This document shows, piece after piece, positions 1-9,353 of a DNA stretch of 42,198 bases. The translations under genes and the position numbers were made by a program. The notes beneath the pieces are model-generated. The model did not search any database. It was given only the letters and a program-made list of their open reading frames with translations, and was not told the DNA's origin. Origin of the DNA: Bacteroidota bacterium (GTDB lineage Bacteria; Bacteroidota; Ignavibacteria; Ignavibacteriales; Ignavibacteriaceae). The stretch is taken from assembly GCA_022573715.1 (NCBI GenBank), contig JACZTL010000024.1, positions 1 to 42,198 of the forward strand, written 5' to 3'. Numbering within the stretch: position 1 is the first letter of the stretch; every line of letters starts with the position of its first letter.

Positions 1-126
1 AGCTTCAACTGGTGAAAAGAGCAGTTGATGTGATGATAAACGAACCGCCAAGTACGTGAACCGTACGCTTGGTGGTGTGAGAGGCGCACCGTGAGCTTAA
101 TTGCTCACGGCCGTCTACTCGATTGT
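1..126 (+). mobile_element. Group II intron, 3' end (partial)
   Basis: The left edge looks like the tail of a group II intron. From about 41 a strong hairpin pairs ACCGCCAAG (44-52) with CTTGGTGGT (69-77); its inner stem carries the GTACG/CGTAC arms and a GNRA-like TGAA turn. Next comes GTGTGAGAGG, a second small hairpin (CCGTGAGC / GCTCACGG) and the ending CTACTCGATT. The order domain V-like hairpin, GTGAGAGG linker, domain VI-like hairpin, then YCTACTCGAT is the familiar 3' end of bacterial group II introns. A short open frame (3-59, ending KRAVDVMINEPPST) runs into the hairpin, as intron reverse transcriptase reading frames often do, but too little is left to identify it. The exact intron-exon junction (about 122-128) is not certain. 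The catalytic RNA core and most of the intron lie outside the window. Confidence 0.68.
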
Positions 127-154
127 ATGCCTGTGCTTTTTTCTTTATTGTATT

Positions 155-2641
155 TTATTTCTTAATTAGATTCCAATTTACGGTTCCACATTTGCACCTT
201 ACTCCATTCATGTTTGCACCATCAAAAGTGACCTTTAGAACAGCATCGCAACCCTCGTTATCACAGGCAAACACACTATCACACAGTTCATGGAAAGCTG
301 CAACGACAGGTTCGAAATCTTCTTTACCAAGGTTTGCCCATTCATTGTAGTGAACTGTCTTGTTAATAGTCCACTGTTCTCCGAGAGCTCTTTTAATAAT
401 CTTCTTAGCTTTTTCGCCTCTTTGGTTTAGCGCTTGGACTTCATCTTGTCGATTCCAAGAATTTGCCGCCTCCTTCGCTTTGCTTAATAGTTCGTTATAG
501 GTTCCTATTGCCGCAGGTAGAAAATCACCCAAACTGCCGGCATCATCTAATGTGTAGGGCACCTTTGCTCGGAGATTATGACAAACAAATCGGGTAAGTT
601 CTTCCAATCCATATCTGAGTTTTGCAGAAGCAGCACTAATATCATCTTTGGCCAAATCTTCATCGATTCTAGTCCACATATCAGCATCATAGTGAATCTT
701 TGGTCCACTATCCACGCTCCAATCAAAGAACTTGAGCATTTGCTTTCTGTCAACCAATCCTTCCCCGCGTAATTGATTTGCCCAAGTAGTATCACAGGTA
801 GTAATGATGAACTGCTTGTTAGGGAAGTTAGCGATTAATACCCCACAAAATGCTCGTCTATGGCCAATATCCACCGACATGACAACATCATCCAGAATTA
901 TTAGATCAATTAGTCCGGTGTTCAGATGTTCAGAAAGAGCAAGGAACAAGCACACACCCATACTATCCTGATGCCCCTCGCTATGCATTGCATGTGGGGG
1001 ATGCAACCCTCTCCCGTAAAAGTCCACTTCCAAATTGAGCCCTGCCTCTGTGGGGGTGAAACTGGCATCAAATCCTTTTTCATCATCACCATGCATTTCT
1101 TTATAAAGCCCGACGAATCTATCTTTGATTTTATCGTACAGACTTTCAAGCACTTCATCCCTTGCTTTAACGTAAGCTTGCCCGAGAGCGGTAGCCCTGC
1201 TGAAAATTATCGATGCATGGTGTAATGCTATATGACTTTCTTCAACTATTTTTATCCGTTCAACAAGCTTTGTTAAACTATCCCATGCTGTTTGCTCTGG
1301 TGTTGCTTCTGGAAATAAACTTTTTACTTCTTTTTCAAACTCTTCCAAATCATTATCAAGAGTCTCTGGGACATACAGCTTTATTACATCATCATTAGAA
1401 AATGTTTCATCTGTATAATTTTCCATCGGGTCTGTCAAAGCTGTTATAAGAGTGGTTAAGGCATCGCTCCAATTATTAAGGTCTTGCAGCCCATTAGTAA
1501 ACACTTCACTTGCTTTTGCAATATCGCTTTCAGCCATGGGGTGCAACAATACAGTTATCTGCTGTATCCTGATTTTGACTGTGTTCGCTTTTTCTGTTAT
1601 GGTCTTGCTATTCTCAGTCAGTTCAGTTTGTCTTGTGCTTTCAGCTCCTACACGTTCTTGCAAATACTGGTGCAATTCACCATCCGGCCATTCCTGATCA
1701 CACAAAGGACATTCCCCAGTTTCTCTAATTAGCTTTATTCCATCCTTAGTGAAGGCATATCTCTTGGCATTCCAGCTTGCTTGGGCGTCTTCCTTTATTC
1801 CCTTTATTATCGCTCTTAAAGCATTATCTGCTTCTGTTACTTCAGTGGTTACCTTAACTATTTCTTCTGATTTAAGGTTACTGATTCGCTCAGTTAGATT
1901 CTTGTGATTCACGCTAGTTGGGTTAACCTGTACTCCCGTTATCCCTTCTTGCAGCTTCTTTGATTCGAGTTCTTCAATCTCTGCCCCGCCCAGTTTGGTT
2001 CGTTGTTCATTCACGAACTTTAACACTTCATTGTATCCGTATTCCGCCTGTCCAGTAATGGCAAGAACATCTCTTTTTCCCTTGTCTAGTGCATCCTTTG
2101 TTGCTTTATGCTCGCGCTTACTTTCGTTATATACAGTTACCAAATTCGTTCGTATATTCTCAATGTCGCTGATCTTTAGCACCTTCTGTATTTCTTGTGC
2201 CCTTGTTGATGACTTTGCTGTTATTAGTTTTAGCACCTCTCTCCGTGTGAACAAGTATTGGCCTCGATTAAGTAACTCAATGATTGGAGCCAATGGAGTT
2301 TTATATTTGGAATCATAATCCAGTTCATTTGGTTTGCTCATTTTCCTCGAAATACTAACAGCTTCAGTGATGCCAGGAACTTCAATTTCAGCAATCACTT
2401 CAACATTGGTTAAATCAGCAACTTTATCAATGTGAGGTCCGTGTTCTTTTAAGGAAACACCTTCGGTTCCTTCTCCGCTTAGTCGGGCAATTTTACCTGT
2501 AAGGAGAAAATCAATGGCGTCAATGACAGCACTTTTTCCTGAGCCATTAGGGCCGTAGATGACAAGGGATTTACCCTTGGGTTCAATCTCAAGGTCAGGA
2601 ATGCCTCTGATGTTCTTAATCTCAAGCTTTCGTATCTTCAT
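155..2641 (-). CDS. Rad50/SMC-like AAA ATPase with central CxxC and C-terminal zinc ribbon
   Basis: This 828-aa protein has an ABC/SMC-type ATPase split by a long helical insert. Walker A is GPNGSGKS (residues 30-37). The central helical region carries ECPLCDQEW (C311, C314), a zinc-hook-like CxxC as in Rad50. An ABC-signature-like segment, SEGHQDSMG, lies near 554-562, and Walker B is LIDLIILDD (577-585). A helical domain follows (about 660-780). The C-terminus has paired cysteines, C793/C798 and C816/C818, that look like a zinc ribbon. Proteins of this build act on DNA ends or serve as sensors in phage defence; the exact role here is unknown. I see no nuclease motif. The start ATG has AAGGA upstream, inside the preceding small gene, and the two genes overlap by 20 nt, so they are probably translationally coupled. 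The region looks richer in G+C than its neighbours and abuts a group II intron, which suggests acquisition. Confidence 0.85.
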   Translation of the reverse strand: MKIRKLEIKNIRGIPDLEIEPKGKSLVIYGPNGSGKSAVIDAIDFLLTGKIARLSGEGTEGVSLKEHGPHIDKVADLTNVEVIAEIEVPGITEAVSISRKMSKPNELDYDSKYKTPLAPIIELLNRGQYLFTRREVLKLITAKSSTRAQEIQKVLKISDIENIRTNLVTVYNESKREHKATKDALDKGKRDVLAITGQAEYGYNEVLKFVNEQRTKLGGAEIEELESKKLQEGITGVQVNPTSVNHKNLTERISNLKSEEIVKVTTEVTEADNALRAIIKGIKEDAQASWNAKRYAFTKDGIKLIRETGECPLCDQEWPDGELHQYLQERVGAESTRQTELTENSKTITEKANTVKIRIQQITVLLHPMAESDIAKASEVFTNGLQDLNNWSDALTTLITALTDPMENYTDETFSNDDVIKLYVPETLDNDLEEFEKEVKSLFPEATPEQTAWDSLTKLVERIKIVEESHIALHHASIIFSRATALGQAYVKARDEVLESLYDKIKDRFVGLYKEMHGDDEKGFDASFTPTEAGLNLEVDFYGRGLHPPHAMHSEGHQDSMGVCLFLALSEHLNTGLIDLIILDDVVMSVDIGHRRAFCGVLIANFPNKQFIITTCDTTWANQLRGEGLVDRKQMLKFFDWSVDSGPKIHYDADMWTRIDEDLAKDDISAASAKLRYGLEELTRFVCHNLRAKVPYTLDDAGSLGDFLPAAIGTYNELLSKAKEAANSWNRQDEVQALNQRGEKAKKIIKRALGEQWTINKTVHYNEWANLGKEDFEPVVAAFHELCDSVFACDNEGCDAVLKVTFDGANMNGVRCKCGTVNWNLIKK

Positions 2642-2831
2642 TTTCCTTGTCTTCTATTTCCTTGGAAATCGTCTCCTTCACATCACTTTTGCTAGTTAGG
2701 TCAATACTCTCCAGTTCAGTTAAGATACTTTCTGTAAAACCCTCGGAACCTTTTAGATTACCAATCATCTTTTCAATGATTTGCTCAGAAATTGGTTTTT
2801 CAATTTGAATATTATCACTCATTTCCATCAT
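2622..2831 (-). CDS. Small acidic protein, partner of the SMC-like ATPase
   Basis: This is a 69-aa acidic, hydrophilic protein with no membrane segment and no recognised domain; its C-terminal third is rich in Glu, Lys and Asp. Its 3' end overlaps the start of the ATPase gene by 20 nt on the same strand, which is the main reason to treat it as real. Three Met codons near the start (residues 1, 2 and 4) leave the exact start open, and no strong ribosome binding site is visible. It could be an adaptor, inhibitor or regulatory subunit of the ATPase. Function is unknown, and expression is inferred from the overlap only. Confidence 0.6.
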   Translation of the reverse strand: MMEMSDNIQIEKPISEQIIEKMIGNLKGSEGFTESILTELESIDLTSKSDVKETISKEIEDKENEDTKA

Positions 2832-2880
2832 TCAAAGTTTTGTATTTTGCATGGCACACAACTGCTATACGCACTGCGCC

Positions 2881-2896
2881 TGCCTGCCGGTAGGCA
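2881..2896. repeat. Short GC-rich palindrome
   Basis: TGCCTGCCGGTAGGCA is a near-perfect inverted repeat (arms TGCCT/AGGCA around a CCGG core) in otherwise AT-rich intergenic DNA. Similar short GC palindromes are common as dispersed intergenic repeats in Bacteroidota-type genomes. It sits upstream of the ATPase pair and downstream of alaX, so it could mark the boundary of the acquired segment or act as a weak terminator. Confidence 0.45.
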
Positions 2897-3002
2897 AGTA
2901 TAGTAAGAAATATTACTCATATAAAGCATAGCATATTTCAAAGTGCTACATATATTATTTAATTCTCTATTAATTTAAAAATTTGTTTAATATCAAAATG
3001 TA

Positions 3003-3440
3003 TTATTTGTCATTTAATTTGAATCTAATTCTGAGGACACCGCTTTCATAATTAGTTGAAATAATTTTGAACTCTCCAATCTCGTTTGTGTTCTTTACGT
3101 GATTACCTATACAAGGGCAGGAATCATAATCTCCAATATGAATTATTCTAATATTGTCGCCCGCATCCTCAGGAAGTTTGCTTAAATTAAATTTCTTTTC
3201 AGCTTCCTCTTTAGTATAAAACTCTTCTCGTACATCAAGATTAGATTTTATTATATCGTTAACTCTTTTTTGAATTTCAGTAATTTCCTTTTCGGTTAAA
3301 ATCCTGTCAAAGTGATAATCTACCTTTGATTTTTTCTTTTCGATATGTGCGCTGAATGACCTGCCTTTGTTGAACATTCTTACCATAGTTTGGTTAAGCA
3401 GATGTTCTGTAGAGTGCATTTTAGGATCGTATTTTTTCAT
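3003..3440 (-). CDS. alaX: AlaX-type alanyl-tRNA editing protein
   Basis: This 145-aa free-standing editing domain is related to the second half of alanyl- and threonyl-tRNA synthetases. AlaX proteins hydrolyse Ser-tRNA(Ala) or Gly-tRNA(Ala) in trans. The zinc-binding signature is visible: HSTEH (H9, H13) near the N-terminus, and C110 with H114 in CPCIGNHV. The length fits the short AlaX-S class, with no N-terminal glycine-rich or C-terminal extension. The ATG is preceded by a weak GGAAC. It stands alone between an intergenic region and a transporter gene on the same strand about 95 bp upstream. Which mischarged tRNA it edits cannot be read from the sequence. Confidence 0.87.
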   Translation of the reverse strand: MKKYDPKMHSTEHLLNQTMVRMFNKGRSFSAHIEKKKSKVDYHFDRILTEKEITEIQKRVNDIIKSNLDVREEFYTKEEAEKKFNLSKLPEDAGDNIRIIHIGDYDSCPCIGNHVKNTNEIGEFKIISTNYESGVLRIRFKLNDK

Positions 3441-3535
3441 TATGGTTCCAGAATAATAATATTAAAACTACAACTGTAAATAATATAAATAAAAATTAAA
3501 TTATAATTTTAATGATTCTGTTCACATAAATTAAT

Positions 3536-4423
3536 TTATATTTTAATTTTCTTTTTTTTACCCACGACTATAGCCATTCCTATTCCACCCAATATTAATA
3601 AAGAAGCAATAATAAGCCTCAGTGAAATTTCTTCCGTTAAAAACATTACACCTCCAATAGCAGCAATTATTGGTACAGAAAGCTGCACCGTAGCAGCACG
3701 GGTTGCAGTTAATCCTCTAAGTGCAACATACCATATTGCATAACCTAATCCTGATGTTACAGCCCCAGATGTTAAAGCAAGTAAAAATCCTTGAGGTGAA
3801 ATATTCATTTGACTGAAAAATATTATGCTTATAACAATAACAAAAGGTACAGAAAGTATAAAATTGTTTGCAGTAGATATAAGAGGATGTTTGTTACGCC
3901 TGCCTCTCAAAGAATAAATTCCCCAAGCAATACCCGAAAACAACATAAGCACCGAACCGCCTATGGAAGGAGCGGTTAAACCAGGTGACACAAGATAAAC
4001 TAGACCTGCAAGAGCCATTATTAAACCAGCCCACTCAAAAAGATTAGGTCTTTCACCGATAAATAGTGCTGAAATTATCATTGTAAGTTGTACTGCACCG
4101 AAAAGAATCAAAGCACCTGTTCCTGTACTTAAATTTATGTACGCAAAAGAAAATGTTACAGCATAGATAAACAGCATACTTGAAGAGAAAAAATTATCCT
4201 TAAAGGTGAAATTTAATTTTTCCTTTGAGAATAACGCTACAAAAGTTAACATTACAGCACCTGATATCAAACGAACAGATGTAAAGCTTGCAGCATCTAT
4301 AAGATTTTTACCCAAAGCAAAACGGCAAAGAACAGAATTTGCAGCAAAAGCAATCAGCGCTAATACTGTACTTGATATAATAATTATTGGTTTTAAATTT
4401 GAATTTTCTTCTTTTGTATTCAT
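3536..4423 (-). CDS. EamA/DMT-family transporter
   Basis: This 295-aa integral membrane protein has about ten hydrophobic segments arranged as two EamA repeats (roughly residues 10-140 and 150-288). It ends in the short basic tail GKKKKIKI, which agrees with the inside orientation typical of the drug/metabolite transporter superfamily. Family members export or import amino acids, metabolites or drugs; the substrate cannot be predicted here. GISAWG- and PSIGGS-type loops between helices are typical of the family. It is separated by 36 bp from the alkylation repair gene on the same strand and could be co-transcribed with it. Confidence 0.88.
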   Translation of the reverse strand: MNTKEENSNLKPIIIISSTVLALIAFAANSVLCRFALGKNLIDAASFTSVRLISGAVMLTFVALFSKEKLNFTFKDNFFSSSMLFIYAVTFSFAYINLSTGTGALILFGAVQLTMIISALFIGERPNLFEWAGLIMALAGLVYLVSPGLTAPSIGGSVLMLFSGIAWGIYSLRGRRNKHPLISTANNFILSVPFVIVISIIFFSQMNISPQGFLLALTSGAVTSGLGYAIWYVALRGLTATRAATVQLSVPIIAAIGGVMFLTEEISLRLIIASLLILGGIGMAIVVGKKKKIKI

Positions 4424-4459
4424 TAAAAAATGGAAAATTATTTAGCAGTGTAAATGATA

Positions 4460-5167
4460 TCAGCATCTTGCCATTTTTTTCTTTTTACCAACTCTGCCCA
4501 TATTTATAATTTTATTAATATACTCATCAGCTTTTGGTACTTTGCAAGCAGTTCCTCCCATATCAACTTTAACAATACCTATTTTCTTTGCAGTTGATAA
4601 TGCTGATTTTGTTAACGGTTTAACATATGCCCCGACAGATATTACGAATCCGTTCATTGTATATCGAACTCTGTTTGGGGAGTTTTCAATTTCTTTTTCA
4701 ACTCTATCTAACAGTTTCATTAAAGCACTTATGTCTAATTCTAAATCATCTTTAATTGCCACCAGACTTAACAATGTTGACCAGCCCGCTGATGCAATAT
4801 TTTCGTTTTCTGATTGAATCCATTTTAATGTTAATTCCCAACCGAATCTACTTTTGGCGGCAATCCAGGCAACAGTATATTCACTAAGCATGTACCAATA
4901 AGCATTTTTCGCCCATTTATTCAAATCTTTTTTTGTCATCTTATCTTCGTCGGCAATAAGACCGGCAAGATACATTGCATCAGAATTTCCGGTATCAAAC
5001 AGTTCAAGAGATAATTTATAATCTTTTTTTATTCGTTTTTGAATTTTTTTAAGGTCTGCAACTTTAACGCCGTAAAATGGTTCTTTGGCACCATGTTTAA
5101 TCAAAATTTTTTTTGTATTCGGGTTACCTAATTTAGAGAGTTCATTCAGTATTTCATTTGAATTCAT
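4460..5167 (-). CDS. DNA alkylation repair protein, AlkD-like HEAT-repeat family
   Basis: This 235-aa protein matches the AlkC/AlkD-like DNA alkylation repair family. It is all-helical with HEAT-like repeats and basic patches; the N-terminus (LNELSKLGNPNTKKILIKHG) and the region YWMLSEYTVAWIAAKS (about 92-107) are typical. AlkD enzymes excise positively charged 3- and 7-alkylpurines from DNA without base flipping. Many family members are structural relatives whose activity is unproven, so the glycosylase role is inferred. GAGGT precedes the ATG. The C-terminus GKKKKMARC is strongly basic. Confidence 0.8.
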   Translation of the reverse strand: MNSNEILNELSKLGNPNTKKILIKHGAKEPFYGVKVADLKKIQKRIKKDYKLSLELFDTGNSDAMYLAGLIADEDKMTKKDLNKWAKNAYWYMLSEYTVAWIAAKSRFGWELTLKWIQSENENIASAGWSTLLSLVAIKDDLELDISALMKLLDRVEKEIENSPNRVRYTMNGFVISVGAYVKPLTKSALSTAKKIGIVKVDMGGTACKVPKADEYINKIINMGRVGKKKKMARC

Positions 5168-5246
5168 TATACCTCGAAATTTAATGCAGTCAACTAAAAG
5201 CGGTAAACAGTTAGTTGACTGCTAATATTGAGAACGCGCACTCATT

Positions 5247-5801
5247 TTACCGTAACCATCCGAAAACGCCTGCAGTTAATAGGGCATAAATAAGTCCGTC
5301 GAAGGAGGATGTAATTACATATCTTAGAGATTTTTTGTACCAAATATAACCCTGCCACAGTGCAAGGGAGTATCCAATAAATGCTGTGCATCCAACAAAT
5401 CGGAAAACGGCAAGATAAGCTGCGTCAGCCGGTAATGCGTGTGATGCAATGTAAGCCGCAAATATGCTTACAACCAAAATGTAAATAAACCACTGTACAA
5501 GACTTTTACCCATCTTTGGCATTCCGTTTTCTAGCACAGTCAACAATGCTACAGGTCCTTTATCCCATTTTTCTATCATTTCAGGTTCTTTCATTCCTTT
5601 TGATGTTCCGCAATACGGCATAACGTAATCACCCTGGGGAATATCAAGTGGACGCAGGGCATTCATTGCGCCTTCTTCATCGGGTAATTTTTGTAAATCT
5701 TTTTTATGATAAGTTAAGACGGTATGAATAATAGAACTTGCAATGAATACAACCACTGCTGAAACGAGGATAGGGAGCCATAATGAAAATAGTAAAGCCA
5801 T
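5247..5801 (-). CDS. Conserved membrane protein of unknown function
   Basis: This is a 184-aa protein with one N-terminal membrane segment (about 5-30), a soluble loop (about 31-95) and three further hydrophobic segments (about 100-180). The loop holds GDYVMPYCGTSKGMKEPEM, whose Pro-Tyr-Cys-Gly stretch looks conserved. I do not recognise the family. A strong GGAGG lies at good distance before the ATG, which supports the start. It is divergent from the tricorn-like protease across a 282-bp AT-rich region that probably carries both promoters. Confidence 0.7.
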   Translation of the reverse strand: MALLFSLWLPILVSAVVVFIASSIIHTVLTYHKKDLQKLPDEEGAMNALRPLDIPQGDYVMPYCGTSKGMKEPEMIEKWDKGPVALLTVLENGMPKMGKSLVQWFIYILVVSIFAAYIASHALPADAAYLAVFRFVGCTAFIGYSLALWQGYIWYKKSLRYVITSSFDGLIYALLTAGVFGWLR

Positions 5802-6083
5802 TAGAACCTCCAGATTATTTAATTAAAAGTATTAAGTATATAAAAGTAATTTCTGTATTAGACTATATTATTTGAAGTTGTTAATTTATTGTTAAAAGTT
5901 AAATAAATGAATTCTTTTTAGCAAATGCATTTTTTTTTCATCTTCCATTACCATACACTTAAATATACAACCGTTAAAAAAAATTACAATAAATTAATTG
6001 ACATTTTTTACCTATATTTTATGAACGTACTGCACAGTTAATACGTCAATAATAGAAATCATTTTAAAATAATAAGGTGTTTT

Positions 6084-9000
6084 ATGAAAAAATTTATGCT
6101 TCCCGTTTTAATACTATTTCTTAGTTTACCGTTAATTGCACAAATCAATGCCAGACTTTTTCAATTTCCCGATGTATCCAAAACACAAATTTCTTTTGTT
6201 TATGCAGGGGATATCTGGGTTGTTTCAAAACAAGGAGGAACTGCTCAAAGATTAAGTTCTCCACAAGGCAATGAATCATTTCCAAAATTTTCTCCCGATG
6301 GAAAGACAATTGCTTTTACAGGAAATTACAACGGCAATAATGATATCTTCACAATACCGGTAACAGGAGGAATTCCAGTGCGTGTTACCAATCACCCATC
6401 AAGTGAAAGAATGCTTGCCTGGTATTCCGATGGAGATAATATACTTTTTGCATCCTCGCGTAAAAGCGGAAGACAACGGTTTAGACAGCTGTATAAAATA
6501 TCAAAAGAGGGGGGATTACCTGAAAAACTGCCCGTGCCGTACGGCGAGATAGGTGAAATATCTCAAGACGGTAAATGGCTTGCATTTACAAAACGAACAA
6601 GATTATTCAGAACCTGGAAAAGATACCGCGGAGGTATGGCTTCGAATATTTGGATTTTTAATTTAGATGATTATTCATCCCAAAATATTACTAATAACGA
6701 TGCTAACAATGAGCTGCCGATGTGGGCGGAAGATAACATCTATTATTTGTCCGACAACGGTCCCGCCCAGCGATTTAATATTTGGGTTTATAACTTAAAT
6801 AATAGATCATCAAAGCAAGTTACTTTTTTCAATGACTTTGATATTCATTTCCCTTCTATCGGTAACGAAGATATAGTTTTTGAAGCAGGCGGGAAAATGT
6901 ACTTGTTGAATTTAATATCTCAAAAATTTAACGAAGTAAAAATAAAAGTTGTCACTGATGCAATTTCTCTTTTATCTAAAAAGAAAAAAGTTTCCTCTTA
7001 TACTCAAAACTTATCAATAGCTTATAACGGTAAAAGGGTTATTGTTGAGGCAAGGGGTGATTTATTTTCGCTTCCCGCAAAACACGGACCGGTTATTGAT
7101 TTGACTCAAACTTCCGGCATTGCCGAACGATACCCTTCGTGGTCTCCCGACGGGAAATTACTTGCTTATTGGAGCGATAAATCGGGCGAGTATGAATTAA
7201 CTGTAAAAGATTTTACAAAAAACGGTTCTGAAAAAACATTAACCGAATACGGACCCGGTTTCAGGTATAATATTTTCTGGGCACCGGATAGTAAAAAAAT
7301 TGCTTTTATTGAAAAAACAATGGCAATAAAAATTTATGATTTTGAAACTGATAAAACCACGACCGCTGACAAGGGTTTATATAAGTATGAAGGCGGTCTT
7401 AAAAATTTTAACGTCAGCTGGTCATCCGACAGCCGTTATATTGCATATTCCAGAGGTGTAAATAATCAAAACGATGCTGTTTTTATTTTTGATACGCAAA
7501 ACAAAAAGAAGTATCAGGTTACTACGGGTTATTATTCTGATTATGGGCCTGTTTTTGACCCGGAAGGAAAGTACCTTTACTTTTTAACATCACGCACTTT
7601 TCGTCCGCTCTACAGCAGTTTTGATAATTCATGGGTTTATACAAACTCATCAACAATTGCGGCAGTTCCATTAACAAATAAAATAGCTTCACCGCTTTCA
7701 ACAAGAAACGATGAAGTAAAACCGAAAGAGGAAAAAAAGAAAGATAAAAAGGACAAAAAAGATTCAAAGGAAGATGATAAAGATTCAGTTAAAGTAAAAC
7801 CTGTGAAAATTGATTTTAACGGATTTGAAAACAGGATAGTTTCTCTTCCGCCCAAAGCCGGACGTTACAGAAACTTAAGTGCTGTTAAAGGAAAGATAAT
7901 TTACCTAAAATATCCTAACTACGGTTCTTCCAACAAAAAAATAAATCTTGTTTATTATGATTTAAAAGAGAGAGAAGAAAAAACGATTATTGAAGATATT
8001 AATTCTTATCAGCTTTCTGCGGACGGTAAAAAAATACTTGTGGTAAAAGAGGGGAAAAATCCGAGTGCTTCCATAATTGACGTAAAACCAAAACAAAAAA
8101 TGAAAGATAAGCTTCCACTGAGCCAAATGGAAATGACCATTAATCCGAAAGAAGAGTGGAAACAGATTTTTACAGATGCTTGGAGATTGGAAAGAGATTA
8201 TTTCTACGACCCCAATATGCACGGTGTTGATTGGGAAGCTATGAGAGAAAAGTATAGCAAATTACTCGATGATGTTGTTACCCGCTCTGACCTGAATTTT
8301 GTACTTGGTGAACTCATTGGTGAAATGAACTCTTCGCATACATACAGATTCGGCGGAGATTTGGAACGTGGAAGCAGGGAAAACACAGGACTTCTCGGAA
8401 TTGATTGGAAAGTTAATGACGGTGCTTATCAGATTAAAAAAATTATACGTGGTGCAACCTGGGACGCTAATGTCCGGTCACCCCTTACAGAACCCGGATT
8501 AAAAGTAAAAGAAGGGGATTACATTCTTGCTGTGAATGATATTCCTCTTAATACAAATAAAGAACCGTACTCTGCTTTTCAAGGGCTGGCAGGGAAGACA
8601 GTAAAATTAACGGTCAGCACAAAACCTGACTATGATAGTGCAAAGTCAGTCTATGTAAAAACACTTAAGTCTGAAAGCCGTTTACGTCACCTTGCGTGGA
8701 TAGAAGCAAACAGGAAATATGTTGAAAAGAAAAGCAACGGAAAGATCGGATATATTTATGTCCGCAGTACGGGAAGAGACGGACAAAGTGAATTAGTAAG
8801 ACAATTTCTTGCACAAATTGATAAAGCCGGATTGATAATAGACGAACGATTCAACAGCGGCGGGCAGATACCCGACAGATTTATAGAACTGTTAGACAGA
8901 AAACCGCTTGCGTTCTGGGCTGTACGCGACGGTAAAAATTGGCAGTGGCCCCCGATTGCTAACTTCGGTCCAAAAGCAATGCTTATTAACGGATGGAGCG

Positions 9001-9338
9001 GTTCGGGTGGTGATGCATTCCCTGATTACTTTCGTAAAAGAGGTTTAGGTCCCTTGATCGGAATGAGAACCTGGGGCGGACTTATTGGTTACACAGGAGT
9101 TCCAAGTTTAATTGACGGCGGAAGAGTAACCGTTCCTACTTTCAGGATGTATGACCTAGACGGTAAATGGTTTAGAGAAGGATACGGCGTTGACCCCGAT
9201 ATAAAAGTTATGGATGATCCGACTTTAATGGCAAAGGGAGGACTCCCTCAATTGGATGCTGCAATAAAGTATGTATTGGATCAGATAAAGAAAAATCCTA
9301 ATCCCGAACCGAAACAACCGGCTTACGAAAAGAGGTAA
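6084..9338 (+). CDS. Secreted tricorn-type S41 serine protease
   Basis: This 1084-aa protein has a signal peptide (KKFMLPVLILFLSLPLIAQ). Next come two blocks of WD40-like/PD40 beta-propeller repeats (about 30-540; SPDGK, SPDGKLLAYWS and DPEGKYLYF repeats), a Lys/Asp-rich linker (about 545-575), a C1 domain, a PDZ domain (about 770-850) and the C2 catalytic domain. Aligned with archaeal tricorn, the catalytic residues are S751-H752 (NSSHTY), nucleophile S974 (in SGSGGD) and E1032 (in REGYG). Tricorn trims peptides released by the proteasome in archaea. Here the signal peptide points to the periplasm or cell surface, so a nutritional or envelope protein-turnover role is inferred. The GC-rich hairpin just downstream ends the transcript. 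Confidence 0.9.
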   Translation: MKKFMLPVLILFLSLPLIAQINARLFQFPDVSKTQISFVYAGDIWVVSKQGGTAQRLSSPQGNESFPKFSPDGKTIAFTGNYNGNNDIFTIPVTGGIPVRVTNHPSSERMLAWYSDGDNILFASSRKSGRQRFRQLYKISKEGGLPEKLPVPYGEIGEISQDGKWLAFTKRTRLFRTWKRYRGGMASNIWIFNLDDYSSQNITNNDANNELPMWAEDNIYYLSDNGPAQRFNIWVYNLNNRSSKQVTFFNDFDIHFPSIGNEDIVFEAGGKMYLLNLISQKFNEVKIKVVTDAISLLSKKKKVSSYTQNLSIAYNGKRVIVEARGDLFSLPAKHGPVIDLTQTSGIAERYPSWSPDGKLLAYWSDKSGEYELTVKDFTKNGSEKTLTEYGPGFRYNIFWAPDSKKIAFIEKTMAIKIYDFETDKTTTADKGLYKYEGGLKNFNVSWSSDSRYIAYSRGVNNQNDAVFIFDTQNKKKYQVTTGYYSDYGPVFDPEGKYLYFLTSRTFRPLYSSFDNSWVYTNSSTIAAVPLTNKIASPLSTRNDEVKPKEEKKKDKKDKKDSKEDDKDSVKVKPVKIDFNGFENRIVSLPPKAGRYRNLSAVKGKIIYLKYPNYGSSNKKINLVYYDLKEREEKTIIEDINSYQLSADGKKILVVKEGKNPSASIIDVKPKQKMKDKLPLSQMEMTINPKEEWKQIFTDAWRLERDYFYDPNMHGVDWEAMREKYSKLLDDVVTRSDLNFVLGELIGEMNSSHTYRFGGDLERGSRENTGLLGIDWKVNDGAYQIKKIIRGATWDANVRSPLTEPGLKVKEGDYILAVNDIPLNTNKEPYSAFQGLAGKTVKLTVSTKPDYDSAKSVYVKTLKSESRLRHLAWIEANRKYVEKKSNGKIGYIYVRSTGRDGQSELVRQFLAQIDKAGLIIDERFNSGGQIPDRFIELLDRKPLAFWAVRDGKNWQWPPIANFGPKAMLINGWSGSGGDAFPDYFRKRGLGPLIGMRTWGGLIGYTGVPSLIDGGRVTVPTFRMYDLDGKWFREGYGVDPDIKVMDDPTLMAKGGLPQLDAAIKYVLDQIKKNPNPEPKQPAYEKR

Positions 9339-9353
9339 AAATAATTTTATTTA

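Noticed and set aside
5998-6018. TTGACA with TATATT upstream of the tricorn-like gene as a sigma70 promoter
   Set aside because: The two boxes are only 9 bp apart, too close for a -35/-10 pair.
7522-8386. Several minus-strand frames inside the tricorn-like gene
   Set aside because: They are shadows of a long, well-supported gene and show no domain of their own.
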